Shown: positions 26,577-36,500 of the stretch, one piece after another
Layout: each line of letters begins with the position of its first letter
How positions within the stretch are numbered: position 1 is the stretch's first letter
Source: an uncultured Allomuricauda sp.
GTDB lineage: Bacteria > Bacteroidota > Bacteroidia > Flavobacteriales > Flavobacteriaceae
Assembly: GCF_937884665.1 (NCBI RefSeq)
Contig: NZ_CAKZYF010000161.1
Location: forward strand, 1 to 56,006
DNA length: 56,006 bases
Reading direction: 5' to 3'
Made by a program: the position numbers and the translations under genes
Notes under the pieces: model-generated
The model's database searches: none
Seen by the model: the letters and a program-made list of their open reading frames with translations, nothing else
What the model was told of the DNA's origin: nothing

Positions 26577-27241
26577 TTTAGCTTTTTTATTTGGATGAGA
26601 AGTGAAATGGGCTGCGATTCGTTGTTGATTATTTCCTTAATGGTGAACGAACTATTTTCCATTCTTTCGAAGACTTCGACCCAATCTTCAAATATTCGTG
26701 CATACCAAGAATGACCATCCGTAAAATTACCAGGAAGTCCTTTCCAGGAATCAGAAATCCATTGGCTTTTGTAGGGCATCCCGTTTTGAATCAAAAAATA
26801 AGGATGGAGCGTTTGAATGACAATATGCCCCTTTGATTTAATTACTTGAAGCGCGTTTTCCAATAGCTCTTGCATATTTTCCTTTACATAAAGGCAAAAA
26901 TTAAAAACGGCCAGATCAAACGGAACTTCGGGAATTGCTTTTCCTCCAATCATCTCCTCAAAGCTGAGTTTATGATAAATGCCCCATTCAGATTTTCTAG
27001 CTTCGATGAGCAACTCCTCTACAGCATCAAATCCAACCGCGTTCATTCCCAGTTTGCACATTTCCCGTGTCAACCAACCTTCTCCACAACCGAAATCCGC
27101 TACTTTTTTTGGGTTTAATGCGGTTACCGCGTCCAGTATGGCCTTATTGGTGAACTTACGGGACGGGATGCGATGATTTTGAATGGTTTCTGTCCATTCC
27201 TTGGCATTTTTTTTCCAAGAGGAAATAATTTCAGATTTCAT
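26573..27241 (-). CDS. Class I SAM-dependent methyltransferase of unknown substrate
   Basis: This 222-residue protein has a Rossmann-type methyltransferase core. Motif I VADFGCGEGWLTREM is near residue 45, followed by AVGFDAVEELL (motif II acidic residue), PFDLAVFNFCLY (post-I/IV region) and KGHIVIQTLHPYF. The N-terminus (KNAKEWTETIQNHRIPSRKFTNKAILDAV) is helical and typical of UbiE/biotin-synthesis-like members. No substrate is indicated. It overlaps both neighbours (11 bases with the GH3 gene, 4 with anmK), so it is a firm member of the operon. A methylation step in amino-sugar recycling is not known to me. Confidence 0.8.
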   Translation of the reverse strand: MKSEIISSWKKNAKEWTETIQNHRIPSRKFTNKAILDAVTALNPKKVADFGCGEGWLTREMCKLGMNAVGFDAVEELLIEARKSEWGIYHKLSFEEMIGGKAIPEVPFDLAVFNFCLYVKENMQELLENALQVIKSKGHIVIQTLHPYFLIQNGMPYKSQWISDSWKGLPGNFTDGHSWYARIFEDWVEVFERMENSSFTIKEIINNESQPISLLIQIKKLK

Positions 27242-28847
27242 GATGATTCATTTTTAATTGGACGGGAAGTCTTCCAAGGGCAGGGATTTTGCCCGTGAAG
27301 TGTTGGTATGCTATTTTCTGGAATTCGGGAAAATCTTGATAAACCAGTACATAGGCGTTTGCCCTGTTCCATGGTAACAGATTTAGGACAAGCGGGTTTC
27401 CAAACAGGTATACCGAGCAATTGCCCAAATTGAGCAAATCATTTAATGCGTTCAGTAGTGCGGAATCAAATCTAAAAATATTTTGGGGCTTAACAGAAGG
27501 AGGAAATAAGGCGATAACAATGTGATTTTTGTTTTTGGACCTATTTTGAACCAGTTCCAAGGAGGGAGGGGCGAGTGTATGGGTTTCGATTCCCAGAATT
27601 TCCTCCAAATTTGTGGAAAACAAATTTGTTTTTGGATTCCCTATTATCAGATTTAAGGCATTCTCATAAGGGTTGTTTACTAGCTTTTTATGGGCGTCCC
27701 CAAAAAGTTCAGTGATACAGTTTTTTGCTATTTCCAGATTGAGCTGCTCTGTGGACAACATCATATCATTTTCTGAATCCGATAGTTTAAAGGATTTCTG
27801 TTTTAATTTCCAAACGCGTTCGAAACTGGTTTGGATACGCATATCATCTTTTTGTAAAATGATTTTTTCGATGGCTTCCTCAGGATGTTCAGAAAAACAA
27901 AACATGTCCATTCCTGCCCTAAATGCCTCCAATTCCAAATCTCCCTTTTCCGGAAAACGCTTCGATACAGCGTGCATGTTGAGGGCATCAGAGATAATTA
28001 CACCTTCAAAACCCAACCGATTGCGCAGTATTTCGGTGATGACCTTCTTGGACAAGGTGGCAGGTTTTTCCGAATCGTCTACTTGGGGCAATGCCAAATG
28101 TCCGATCATTATGGAATCTATATGTTCGGGCAAGAGCTTTTCGAAAGGATAACATTCATTTTTTAGGAGTTCTCTTTCTGACTTATCAATGACTGGTAGC
28201 GCCAAATGGGAGTCGGTTTTGGTATCGCCATGCCCCGGAAAGTGTTTCAAGCAGTTTAAGATCCCTACATCTCGCATTCCCTTAAGGTAGGCTTTGGCTT
28301 TTTGGGTCACCTGTTCTTTGTCATCCCCAAAGGAACGGTATCCAATTACTGGGTTTTCCAAATTGCTGTTGATGTCTACCACAGGAGCCAGGTTCCAATG
28401 TATGCCAGCTTTGAGACAGTCCATGCCTATTTTTCGACCGACCTCGTAAATCAGGTCCTCCTTATGCCTTAGTGCGCCAAGGGTCAAGGCATAGGGATAT
28501 CGGGGTGTGTTTTCTATACGCATGGCCAGTCCCCATTCTGCATCTATGGCGATAAGTAAAGGCGTATTTGCTGCTTTTTGGTATTTTTTGACCAAAGTTT
28601 TGAGTCGTTCGTAGCTATTTTCATTAAAGAGTACCTTTTTTTTACCTTCAAAGTTGGTTGCAGCGCTGGCTCTGCTATGAAAAAAACAAAGAGCCCCGAC
28701 ATGCTTTTCGGTAATTATCCTTTCCACTTTTTCTACCTCTTCATCAGAATCGTTGATAAAAACGGCCAACATAAACAGTTGCCCCACCTTTTGTGCTACT
28801 GTAAATTCATCGGCATTGCCCAAGTCAATTCCTGAATCGTTATTCAT
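27231..28847 (-). CDS. NagZ-type glycoside hydrolase family 3 beta-N-acetylglucosaminidase
   Basis: This 538-residue protein carries the NagZ signature KHFPGHGDTKTDSH (residues 201-214), including the Asp212-His214 dyad that replaces the usual acid/base residue in NagZ enzymes. The nucleophile Asp287 lies in ISDALNM. A C-terminal domain of about 190 residues follows, as in two-domain NagZ proteins. No signal peptide is visible, so I expect it in the cytoplasm, cutting GlcNAc from GlcNAc-anhydroMurNAc(-peptide). I chose the ATG at 28847, overlapping the permease stop by eight bases (ATGAATAA). The AmpG-like permease directly upstream and anmK downstream supply its substrate and use its product. 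Confidence 0.88.
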   Translation of the reverse strand: MNNDSGIDLGNADEFTVAQKVGQLFMLAVFINDSDEEVEKVERIITEKHVGALCFFHSRASAATNFEGKKKVLFNENSYERLKTLVKKYQKAANTPLLIAIDAEWGLAMRIENTPRYPYALTLGALRHKEDLIYEVGRKIGMDCLKAGIHWNLAPVVDINSNLENPVIGYRSFGDDKEQVTQKAKAYLKGMRDVGILNCLKHFPGHGDTKTDSHLALPVIDKSERELLKNECYPFEKLLPEHIDSIMIGHLALPQVDDSEKPATLSKKVITEILRNRLGFEGVIISDALNMHAVSKRFPEKGDLELEAFRAGMDMFCFSEHPEEAIEKIILQKDDMRIQTSFERVWKLKQKSFKLSDSENDMMLSTEQLNLEIAKNCITELFGDAHKKLVNNPYENALNLIIGNPKTNLFSTNLEEILGIETHTLAPPSLELVQNRSKNKNHIVIALFPPSVKPQNIFRFDSALLNALNDLLNLGNCSVYLFGNPLVLNLLPWNRANAYVLVYQDFPEFQKIAYQHFTGKIPALGRLPVQLKMNHHEI

Positions 28848-30120
28848 TGGAGTAGGTGGTTTTTTTGCCATATTCCGGCGGATACTCCAAAAATGGAAGC
28901 AATAAAAATGCGGGTAACGCGGCGAAGACCACCCAAGTAAAAAAGCCCGAATAGCCCAACCACTCTTGGATGTAGCCGCTCAACATTCCCGGTAGCATCA
29001 TTCCAAGGGCCATGAAACCCGTGGCAATCGCATAATGAGACGTTTTTGATACACCCTCGGCTATATAAATAAGAAATATTAAAAAAGCAGCGAACCCAAA
29101 GCCATAACCGAACTGTTCCACGACGACCGTACCGACCACAGCGATTATATTTTGCGTTTGCGTAAATGCCAATATTGCATACAGTGCATTCGGTAAATTA
29201 AGTGCCAATAGCATAGGGAGCATCCACTTTTTAAGACCGTCCCTAGAAATCAAAATACCTCCTGTAATTCCTCCCAGGGATAGCATAATGATTCCAACGG
29301 TACCATAAATGGTTCCAACTGCTTCGGTACTAAAGCTGAGCCCTCCTACCTGTAGTTCGTCCAAAAGAAAAGGTGAGGTCATTTTGACCAGTTGGGATTC
29401 CCCAAGTCTGTACAGTAGTATGAATAAAATAGCGATTCCAATCTGTTTTTTCTGGAAGAAAGTAAGGAACACTTCGGAAAAACTGGTTGGCTTCCCGTGC
29501 TCTGACGTCTCCGATCCTTCAAATTTTGGAGCTACAAAGAAATTCAATAAGGTCAATACAAACATGAGTCCAGCAGTACAGGTCATCGTAATGGACCATG
29601 CCTTGGTATTATCGCCATATTCCCCCTCCAAAAAGCCGGCAAAAATAACCAACAAACCTTGTGCCGTGACCATGGCCAATCTATAAAAAGTACTTCTTAG
29701 GCCAATAAAAAAAGATTGTTTTTTTTGACTGAGGCCTATCATGTAATATCCGTCTGATGCGATATCATTTGTGGCCGATGCAAAAGCGGACATCCAGAAA
29801 AAAGCAAGGGTAATGGTAAAAAATGCAGTGGTAGGAAGGAAAAAGCCAATCCCCAAAAAGGAAAGGGCCACCAATAACTGCATACTTAAAAACCATTTTC
29901 TTTTGGTTCCCTTCAAGTCCACTAATGGACTCCATAACGGTTTTATGACCCATGGTAGATATAACCAGCTGGTATACAAACCTATATCCGCATTACCAAT
30001 TCCAAGACGTTTATACATGATGACCGAAACGGTAACCACAATAACGTAAGGAATGCCTTGGGTAAAGTATAGGGACGGAATCCAGGCCCACGCTCGGGTA
30101 TCTTTTTCCACTACCCTCAT
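28840..30120 (-). CDS. AmpG-like MFS muropeptide permease
   Basis: This 426-residue transporter has twelve membrane helices. AmpG-like marks are SLYFTQGIPYVI in helix 1, LPWVIKPLWSPLVDL ending helix 2, FASATNDIASDGYYM in helix 4 and LRSTFYRLAMVTAQGLLV. AmpG proteins bring GlcNAc-anhydroMurNAc with or without peptide into the cytoplasm using the proton gradient. Placement just before a NagZ-type enzyme and AnmK strongly supports the same substrate here, though substrate choice is inferred. The start overlaps the GNAT gene stop by four bases. Confidence 0.82.
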   Translation of the reverse strand: MRVVEKDTRAWAWIPSLYFTQGIPYVIVVTVSVIMYKRLGIGNADIGLYTSWLYLPWVIKPLWSPLVDLKGTKRKWFLSMQLLVALSFLGIGFFLPTTAFFTITLAFFWMSAFASATNDIASDGYYMIGLSQKKQSFFIGLRSTFYRLAMVTAQGLLVIFAGFLEGEYGDNTKAWSITMTCTAGLMFVLTLLNFFVAPKFEGSETSEHGKPTSFSEVFLTFFQKKQIGIAILFILLYRLGESQLVKMTSPFLLDELQVGGLSFSTEAVGTIYGTVGIIMLSLGGITGGILISRDGLKKWMLPMLLALNLPNALYAILAFTQTQNIIAVVGTVVVEQFGYGFGFAAFLIFLIYIAEGVSKTSHYAIATGFMALGMMLPGMLSGYIQEWLGYSGFFTWVVFAALPAFLLLPFLEYPPEYGKKTTYSNE

Positions 30121-30599
30121 GTATTCCGCTTTAGGAGATTTTCGTAGATACTCTTTCCTGAACCTTCAATCACTTTGGCGTGGACCGTTTTTTCATAGTA
30201 TTCGATGGGTCCGACACCACCAATTATTGCATAGGCGTATCCCATTTCCTTTAATGCATCCAGAGCTTTTACCAAGAGTACTTTGCCCAAGCCTTTGCCC
30301 CGTTCAGAAGAAAGCACACCCGTAGGGCCAAAAAAATTCCTCGCAGAACATTCAAAACAGGCAAAACCTAAAATATCCTGATTCCGTTGTGCAATAAAAC
30401 AGCTAACGGGAATACGGTTGAAAGCAACATCCATTTCATCGCCCCAGTTGGCACTGAAGGCTTTGGTGACCCAATTGACAAGGATACGCTTTTCCGCGGC
30501 AATCGGTTTTCTGAAAACGATATTTTCAGTGGTACGGAGCCGTTCTACATCGGAAGTGACATCCGGTAAATCCATAAGTCGAACCAGCATATCTTTCAT
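30117..30599 (-). CDS. GNAT family N-acetyltransferase
   Basis: This 160-residue acetyl-CoA-dependent transferase has the motif A segment GVLSSERGKGLGKVLLVKAL (acetyl-CoA pyrophosphate loop) and preceding strands FIAQRNQDILGFACFE. It ends in a YYEKTVHAKVIEG motif-B-like region. The substrate is unknown. Its position between the DigH-like hydrolase and the AmpG-like permease suggests it acts on an amino sugar or peptide amine from peptidoglycan, for example re-N-acetylating deacetylated GlcN or MurN units. That is inference only. The start overlaps the hydrolase stop by one base (TAATG). Confidence 0.82.
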   Translation of the reverse strand: MKDMLVRLMDLPDVTSDVERLRTTENIVFRKPIAAEKRILVNWVTKAFSANWGDEMDVAFNRIPVSCFIAQRNQDILGFACFECSARNFFGPTGVLSSERGKGLGKVLLVKALDALKEMGYAYAIIGGVGPIEYYEKTVHAKVIEGSGKSIYENLLKRNT

Positions 30600-32110
30600 T
30601 ATAACTGTTTTGGATTGAGCATTAAAGAAGGTGTCTTGTTACCATAAATATCTTGAACAAGAATTTGTATGGTCTTTCTTTTCAACCTTCCCGAGATTGC
30701 AATTTTATCATGGATGTTTTCCTGTCCTGCGGAAAGATAGCTTTTTTTAAATAGGATTTTAGCTCCGCTGCTTTTATTCGCTTCAAAGTAGTACAACAGA
30801 TACCTTGGAATACTGTCAAAATGCGCCAGTTTTATTTCCAGTGTGTCCCGTGATACCGTCTTGGAATTTATTTCTACAGGGGCAAGGATACGATTTTGAC
30901 TGGTTTTCAAAGTTGGATTAATCACCGGTGATGCGTACCATTTTTTTATCTTCTTGACCACTTTTTCATGTTGGCCTTTTAACGACTTTGCACTAAAAAA
31001 GATATTTCCATCGAGTTCGGGGGTCCCTCTTGTAAATTGAAGCTGTTCGGGGATTTCATTTTTCCGGTTCCAAGCCTTGTCCGCATTATTTTTGATTTTG
31101 TAAGCACCGTTCCCCAAATATATTTTTGTTGAAATCTTTTGCGAAGCCCACCATGTGGCAACATTGCGGTAAGAGGCTGGAGGATAATCCATACTCCAAT
31201 ATGCTTGCGGCGCCAAATAATCTACCCATCCTTTTTCCGCCCAAAGAAGTGGATTGGCATACAGGTCATCATAGGTGGTCTGCCCCGCTTGGGTATCAGA
31301 TCCCAAAGAGTCCTTACTTTTATTTCTCCATACTCCAAATGGACTGATTCCAAACTGTACCCAAGGCTTTCTTTTTTTTATTGTACGGTGCACATGGGCC
31401 ACCAAAGAATCCACATTGCTTCTCCGCCAATCTGCAAGGCTTTGTTCAGGTAACCCATAGGTTTGAAAATCCAGGGAATCGGTAAAGGTCTCTCCTTTGA
31501 TTTTATAGGGGTAAAAATAATCGTCGAAATGAATGGCGTCGATGTCGTAGTTTTCTACCAGTTCCTGGACTACTTTGGAAAATTTGTTTCGGACCTGGGG
31601 TAATCCTGGATTGTAGTAGAATTTTTTCCCATAGCGGACCATCCAATCCCGATGCAGGAAAAAATCGTGGGAAGTATCTAGCCCCAAAGTATCTAAATCA
31701 AAGGTAGCGCGATAGGGATTTAACCAAGCGTGGAACTCCATATCACGGATATGTGTTTCTTCTATCATCCATTTCAATGGGTCTTTGGAATCTGCAGGTG
31801 CCCTTCCTTGTTTTCCCGTAAGATATTTTGACCACGGCGCCAACTCTGTGGGATAAAAGGCATCTCCAGCCGTTCGGACTTGTACAATAACGGCATTGAA
31901 ATTCAAATTTTGATAGAATTCAAGAAGGTCAATGAAATCTTTCTTTTGTTTGGTTACGTTGTCTTCTGCATTTTTGGGCCAATCAATATTCACCACTGTG
32001 GCCATCCAGACCCCCCTAAACTCCGCTTCAGGGGAAGGCCCCAAATACCTACTTGAGGAACAGGAAGCCAACAGGATAGTTAATAAAAATGAACAAGGAA
32101 TAAATCGCAT
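30599..32110 (-). CDS. GHL10 (DUF187) family glycosyl hydrolase lipoprotein, DigH/YngK-like
   Basis: This 503-residue protein has a lipoprotein signal peptide (LLTILLASC, Cys18) and then a GHL10 barrel. Its motifs are EFRGVWMATVVNIDWP, VIVQVRTAGDAFYPTEL, FHAWLNPYRATFD, IHFDDYFYPY with two adjacent acidic residues, FGISPFGVW and YLAPQAYWS. A beta-sandwich-like C-terminal domain follows from about residue 385. E. coli DigH (formerly YddW) of this family cuts peptidoglycan glycan strands stripped of stem peptides. A lipid-anchored enzyme in the periplasm or on the outer membrane would make small glycans for the SusCD/AmpG route. It is the first gene after the terminator-like hairpin behind susD. 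Confidence 0.8.
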   Translation of the reverse strand: MRFIPCSFLLTILLASCSSSRYLGPSPEAEFRGVWMATVVNIDWPKNAEDNVTKQKKDFIDLLEFYQNLNFNAVIVQVRTAGDAFYPTELAPWSKYLTGKQGRAPADSKDPLKWMIEETHIRDMEFHAWLNPYRATFDLDTLGLDTSHDFFLHRDWMVRYGKKFYYNPGLPQVRNKFSKVVQELVENYDIDAIHFDDYFYPYKIKGETFTDSLDFQTYGLPEQSLADWRRSNVDSLVAHVHRTIKKRKPWVQFGISPFGVWRNKSKDSLGSDTQAGQTTYDDLYANPLLWAEKGWVDYLAPQAYWSMDYPPASYRNVATWWASQKISTKIYLGNGAYKIKNNADKAWNRKNEIPEQLQFTRGTPELDGNIFFSAKSLKGQHEKVVKKIKKWYASPVINPTLKTSQNRILAPVEINSKTVSRDTLEIKLAHFDSIPRYLLYYFEANKSSGAKILFKKSYLSAGQENIHDKIAISGRLKRKTIQILVQDIYGNKTPSLMLNPKQL

Positions 32111-32116
32111 ACGAAT

Positions 32117-32153
32117 AAAAAAGACCTACCTGAAGATTAAAAGTAGGCCTTTT
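32117..32153 (-). terminator. Intercistronic hairpin with U-run after susD
   Basis: On the reverse strand an 11-base arm (AAAAGGCCTAC, one G-U pair) is separated by 13 bases from its partner and followed by a run of T. It sits between the susD stop and the start of the hydrolase gene. It looks like a partial terminator that lets susC and susD be made in larger amounts than the downstream enzymes, a common layout in Sus-type loci. Confidence 0.7.
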
Positions 32154-32195
32154 CAGCTTGATTAACTTAAAACTAACAAACTCAAAAATTACGTT

Positions 32196-33527
32196 TTAAA
32201 TAGATGGATCATCCGGTGTATTCGGATTACTATTCCTTTCCAGATCAGGATAGGGATAGAAATTCCGGTTTCGTTCTTCCGCAAAGTTCATAGCGGCACC
32301 GCTGGGCTCCGGTCTTCCAAATCTCCTACTGTCCTCCAGGCTCATTCCCGTAAAGAGGAGTTCTGCCCTTCTGTTTCGGTATACTTCATTGAGCAAGGCA
32401 TCCACGGTATTGTCGCCCGAATAGGCGGCCACATTGGCATTAACATCAAAAGGGTCATCTGTATCCGTCAATACTTCATTGAGTGCTGTGGTCGCAGCTG
32501 CCAGATTGGGGCTTCCCAACCTGAGATTGGCTTCGGCAATAATTAGGTTCATCTCATCCGGGAGGTAAACCGGGATTGGTTCTGTTATTTCATTGAAGAA
32601 ACCCGAAACATCTTCAATGGGCAATCCGTTTTGATTCGTTTCATCCAAAGGAACCAGGTAGAATGCCAAGCGTCCGTCCGCAGGGTCAAAAACAAAACTA
32701 GGGGGCAATCCAAAATTATCCCTCGGTTTAAAATTAGGAGCATCATTTTGAATGATTCTTGCCCAAATCGGATTTTGATTTTGGGTGTCGTAGGCAAAAA
32801 TGGACGTTGAGGTCAAATCCACCGCATTTGCCGCTGAAATTGCAGCTTCATAATTGCCTGCAAACAAATTGTAGCGTGCCGTGTACGCCGCAATGGTATT
32901 TTCCAAATCAATATTTCCCAAAATGACCCCATCTATGAACTCCATCGAAGCCGCTGTCCCGGACAATTGGGTCGCCGCTTCGGAGAGCAGCGTGATTGCC
33001 GTTTGAAATCCTTGGATTCGGGTCACAAATGTGGCATCGTTGTTATTGCTGGTCTCAACGATGACTTGTTCGTAGTTTTGGGCCAAGCTTCCTATAGCCA
33101 AAGCTTTGAATAGCTTGGCATGGGCTATCAATCCGCTTTGGGTCCCTGCTTCCAGTTCTATATTGGCAGCATTACTTTCAATATCCTCTGCTAGTTTAAT
33201 GACCCGCAGCATGGTTGACCAGAGTCCTTGGACATTGGAATTAAAATTGGGCAACGTGGTTCCTCCATCCTCAAGTTCGATCATGTTCTGGAATGTGGTG
33301 GTTATGCCTCCTTCCCGAGTTGTAATGGCAGGTGTTTCCACAATCCATCGGATACCCGTGGTCGAATACAATTGTTGCAATCCGACCGCTGCAGCAAAAA
33401 TTCCTTCTCTTGAAGAAAAAACTTGGTCTTCCGTGGCAGCATTCGGGTTGTCAAAATCAGTTTCACAAGAGAGAAGTCCTAACGTAAGTGAAACTAAAAT
33501 GCTAACGTATAAAATTGATTTTTTCAT
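32196..33527 (-). CDS. SusD/RagB-like outer-membrane glycan-binding lipoprotein
   Basis: This 443-residue protein starts with a lipoprotein signal (LGLLSC, Cys21) and a short acidic stretch that fits surface export. The N-terminal SusD part (TEDQVFSSREGIFAAAVGLQ) and the C-terminal RagB part (RNRRAELLFTGMSLEDSRRFG, NFYPYPDLERNSNPN) are clear. It should form the lid of the SusC transporter encoded 16 bases upstream and bind the transported ligand on the cell surface. Given the operon, the ligand is more likely an amino-sugar glycan of peptidoglycan than starch; this is inference. At 443 residues it is on the small side for the family. Confidence 0.92.
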   Translation of the reverse strand: MKKSILYVSILVSLTLGLLSCETDFDNPNAATEDQVFSSREGIFAAAVGLQQLYSTTGIRWIVETPAITTREGGITTTFQNMIELEDGGTTLPNFNSNVQGLWSTMLRVIKLAEDIESNAANIELEAGTQSGLIAHAKLFKALAIGSLAQNYEQVIVETSNNNDATFVTRIQGFQTAITLLSEAATQLSGTAASMEFIDGVILGNIDLENTIAAYTARYNLFAGNYEAAISAANAVDLTSTSIFAYDTQNQNPIWARIIQNDAPNFKPRDNFGLPPSFVFDPADGRLAFYLVPLDETNQNGLPIEDVSGFFNEITEPIPVYLPDEMNLIIAEANLRLGSPNLAAATTALNEVLTDTDDPFDVNANVAAYSGDNTVDALLNEVYRNRRAELLFTGMSLEDSRRFGRPEPSGAAMNFAEERNRNFYPYPDLERNSNPNTPDDPSI

Positions 33528-33543
33528 CGTACTTGTTTTTTGA

Positions 33544-36500
33544 TTAGAAACTTACATTCACTCCTAACTGATAGGTTCTTGGAATCGGGACCCCTGCAAA
33601 GTCGAACCCTCGAACGCCATTGCTTTGTCCCGCGGTGTTGATTTCGGGATCCCATCCCGAATAATCTTCCCAGGAAATCAGATTTCGGCCTACCAGACTC
33701 AGTTGTACGTTTTCAATTCCCTTTATTGGAGGTCTAAAATCATAACTCAGTGCTAACTCCCTTAGTTTCACAAAGGAACCGTCTTCCACAAATTCTTCAA
33801 AGATACCTGCCTGGGCTCCTCCAAATCCTTTAGGGCGATTACCCAGAAGTTCTTGCCCCACATTGAATCCCCCGCCAAAAATCACGTTGTCCAATAGCCT
33901 TCGGTTCCAGTTGAACACATCAAATCCCTGTACGGCATCCAATTGAATCCTTAATTTAAAGTTCTTGTACGCGAATTCGTTTATCAAAGAGCCGAACCAA
34001 TCCGGATTGGGGTCTCCAATAACCTTAGAACTCGCCCCATCTTCCGTAGTTCCTGCAAATGGAAAACCATCTTCATCCAATGAAATGCTACCGTCGGCGT
34101 CCCTGGCGTAAAACTGTCTAAAGAAAACGCCCAATGGTTCCCCTTCTATAACAAAACTAGTGGAGAAGCTACCATCCAATGCGAACTGGCCACCTCCGGC
34201 AACCCGGGTCACCACATTCTCATTTTGGGAAAAAGTGGCTGTCACATCCCAAGTAAAATCTTCAGTTTTGATAGGGGCGCCGCGAAGAAGGATTTCAATA
34301 CCTTCATTTTCCAAGTCTCCCACATTTTCTATACGAGAACCAAATCCTGTGGAAGGGGAGAGTTCACGGGGCAGGAGCAAATCGGTAACATCCTGTTTGT
34401 AATAGGTGAATTCGATACCGATGCGATTATTCAACAGTCCCGCATCAAAACCAAATTCGATTTCCTCTTGTCTTTCCGGCGCAATATTGGGATCACCCTG
34501 TTCTGGATCCCTTTCCAAAATGTTATCCCCTGCGGGCACTAAACTTGGAGCACCATTTATCGAAAATGGAGAAAACACGGTAAATCTTTGAAAAGCGGAT
34601 AACGCTGTTAAATTTCCAGCTTGTCCCCAGGATCCTCTTAGTTTAAAGGTATTAAAGACATCCCCGAACGTATTTTCCCAAAAGTCCTCCTCAGATATGA
34701 TATAAGAGATACTAGCCTTGGCATATAATTGGTTCCGTTCATCTTCCCCAAATGTAGATGCGCCATCCAAGCGAATGGCTCCATTGAGATACAACCTATC
34801 CTTGAAACTAAAGGACTGCTGTAAAAAAGAACCCCAATACGAAATTTGGGAACGGGTTTCTCCTTGGGCAAGTATACCACCGTCGCTCGCCACTTCAACC
34901 ACTGGTGCCAGCCCGTCGGCCTCAATGCCGACCCTATCAAATTCTTCATACTGCCATGAGCCCCCTAAGGTGGTGGTGGACTCAATATTTTCCGTAACGG
35001 GTGTTTGATAGGTCAGATTCAAATCACTATTGTATTGAAAATTGTTGATATCCGCCCTTCTTGCAAAACCATCGCCATTTGGGGAGGTATTGTTAATGGG
35101 TATAAATGCGGTGGCGGATTGATTGAAAAAGTCAAGCCCCAATAGATAGTTGGCACTCAGTTTATCTGTAATCTTTGCATTCAGACCAATACTGGTAATG
35201 AAGCGATTGACTTTTTGACCAAAATCAAAGCGATCTACGGCTTCCAGAGGATTGGTCCTGGGAACGAGTAAGGAGGTCACAGGATACACACCCGATTCAT
35301 CTGGATTCGGATTGATGGAATTATCGCTAAAGACAAAGCCGGTAATGGCACCATAAGCCGCATTGATACCTCCATTTGGAACATCATTACTGACACTTCG
35401 CGTATAGTTAAGTCCTGCATTGATTTCCAGCCAGTCCCATGCTTTTTGTGTAATATTGGTCTTGAAACCTACACGTTGAAAATCCGTGTTCTTGATTATT
35501 CCCTCATTGTCCAAAAATGATCCTGAAATATAATAGGACGTCTTTTCATTGCCGCCATTGACGGAGAGGAAGTTTTCCACACCAAAACCGGATTCAAAAA
35601 ACTCATCTTGATAGTTGAAGCGCTCAACAGGGACCGTTTCGAAATCTGTACGGTCGAAAGGATCGGCCCAAGCCAAAGGAACCGTATTATAATCAATTTC
35701 TTTTCGTAGTTCATTTACCCGCACGTTTGTGGAAAAACTGAACTTAGGGTCACCGGTCCTTCCTTTTTTCGTAAAGATTTGAACCACCCCGTTACTTGCC
35801 CTTGAACCGTAAATGGCAGCTGCCGCCGCACCTTTGATGATTTCGATACGTTCGATGTCGTTGGGATTTAAATCCACCAGACGGTTTTGGGAGGTGCCTC
35901 CGAGGTCTACCAGGTCATTGCTGTTGCTTGAATTACTGATAATAATTCCATCCACGATATACAGCGGGTCTGAATTTCCTAAAACGGTACTGGGTCCCCG
36001 AAGTCTTATGCTGATTCCGCCAGCGGGATCCCCGGAATTTTGCTGTACCAAGGCCCCGGTTATCTTACCAGAAATGGCTTGATCCACTGCAATGGCCCCA
36101 TTGTTAACCAAATCCTCGGATTTTACCGAAGATATCGCATTACCGAGCGTGCGTTTGTTCACCCCAACAGAGTTACCGGTGACAACTACCTCGTCCAAGC
36201 TAAGTAAATCCTCCACAAGAACCACATCGGTGACCACAGTTAAGGAGGAGCCCAAATCAATGTTCAAATTCTGTGTGGTAAAGCCCAAAGAACTTACACC
36301 CAATGTAAATGAACCAGATTCGAGGGTAGCGGTAAAGCTGTAATTCCCGTCAAAATCTGATATGGTCCCGAAGGAAGTTCCTTCGATAAAAACAGAGGCG
36401 CCTGATAACGGTAAGTTCGTCCCGCTCTCTGTAACGGTTCCATTGAACGTGTATTGGCTTTGTCCCCATATCGAAGAAGAGGTAAGAAAGCAAAGCAATA

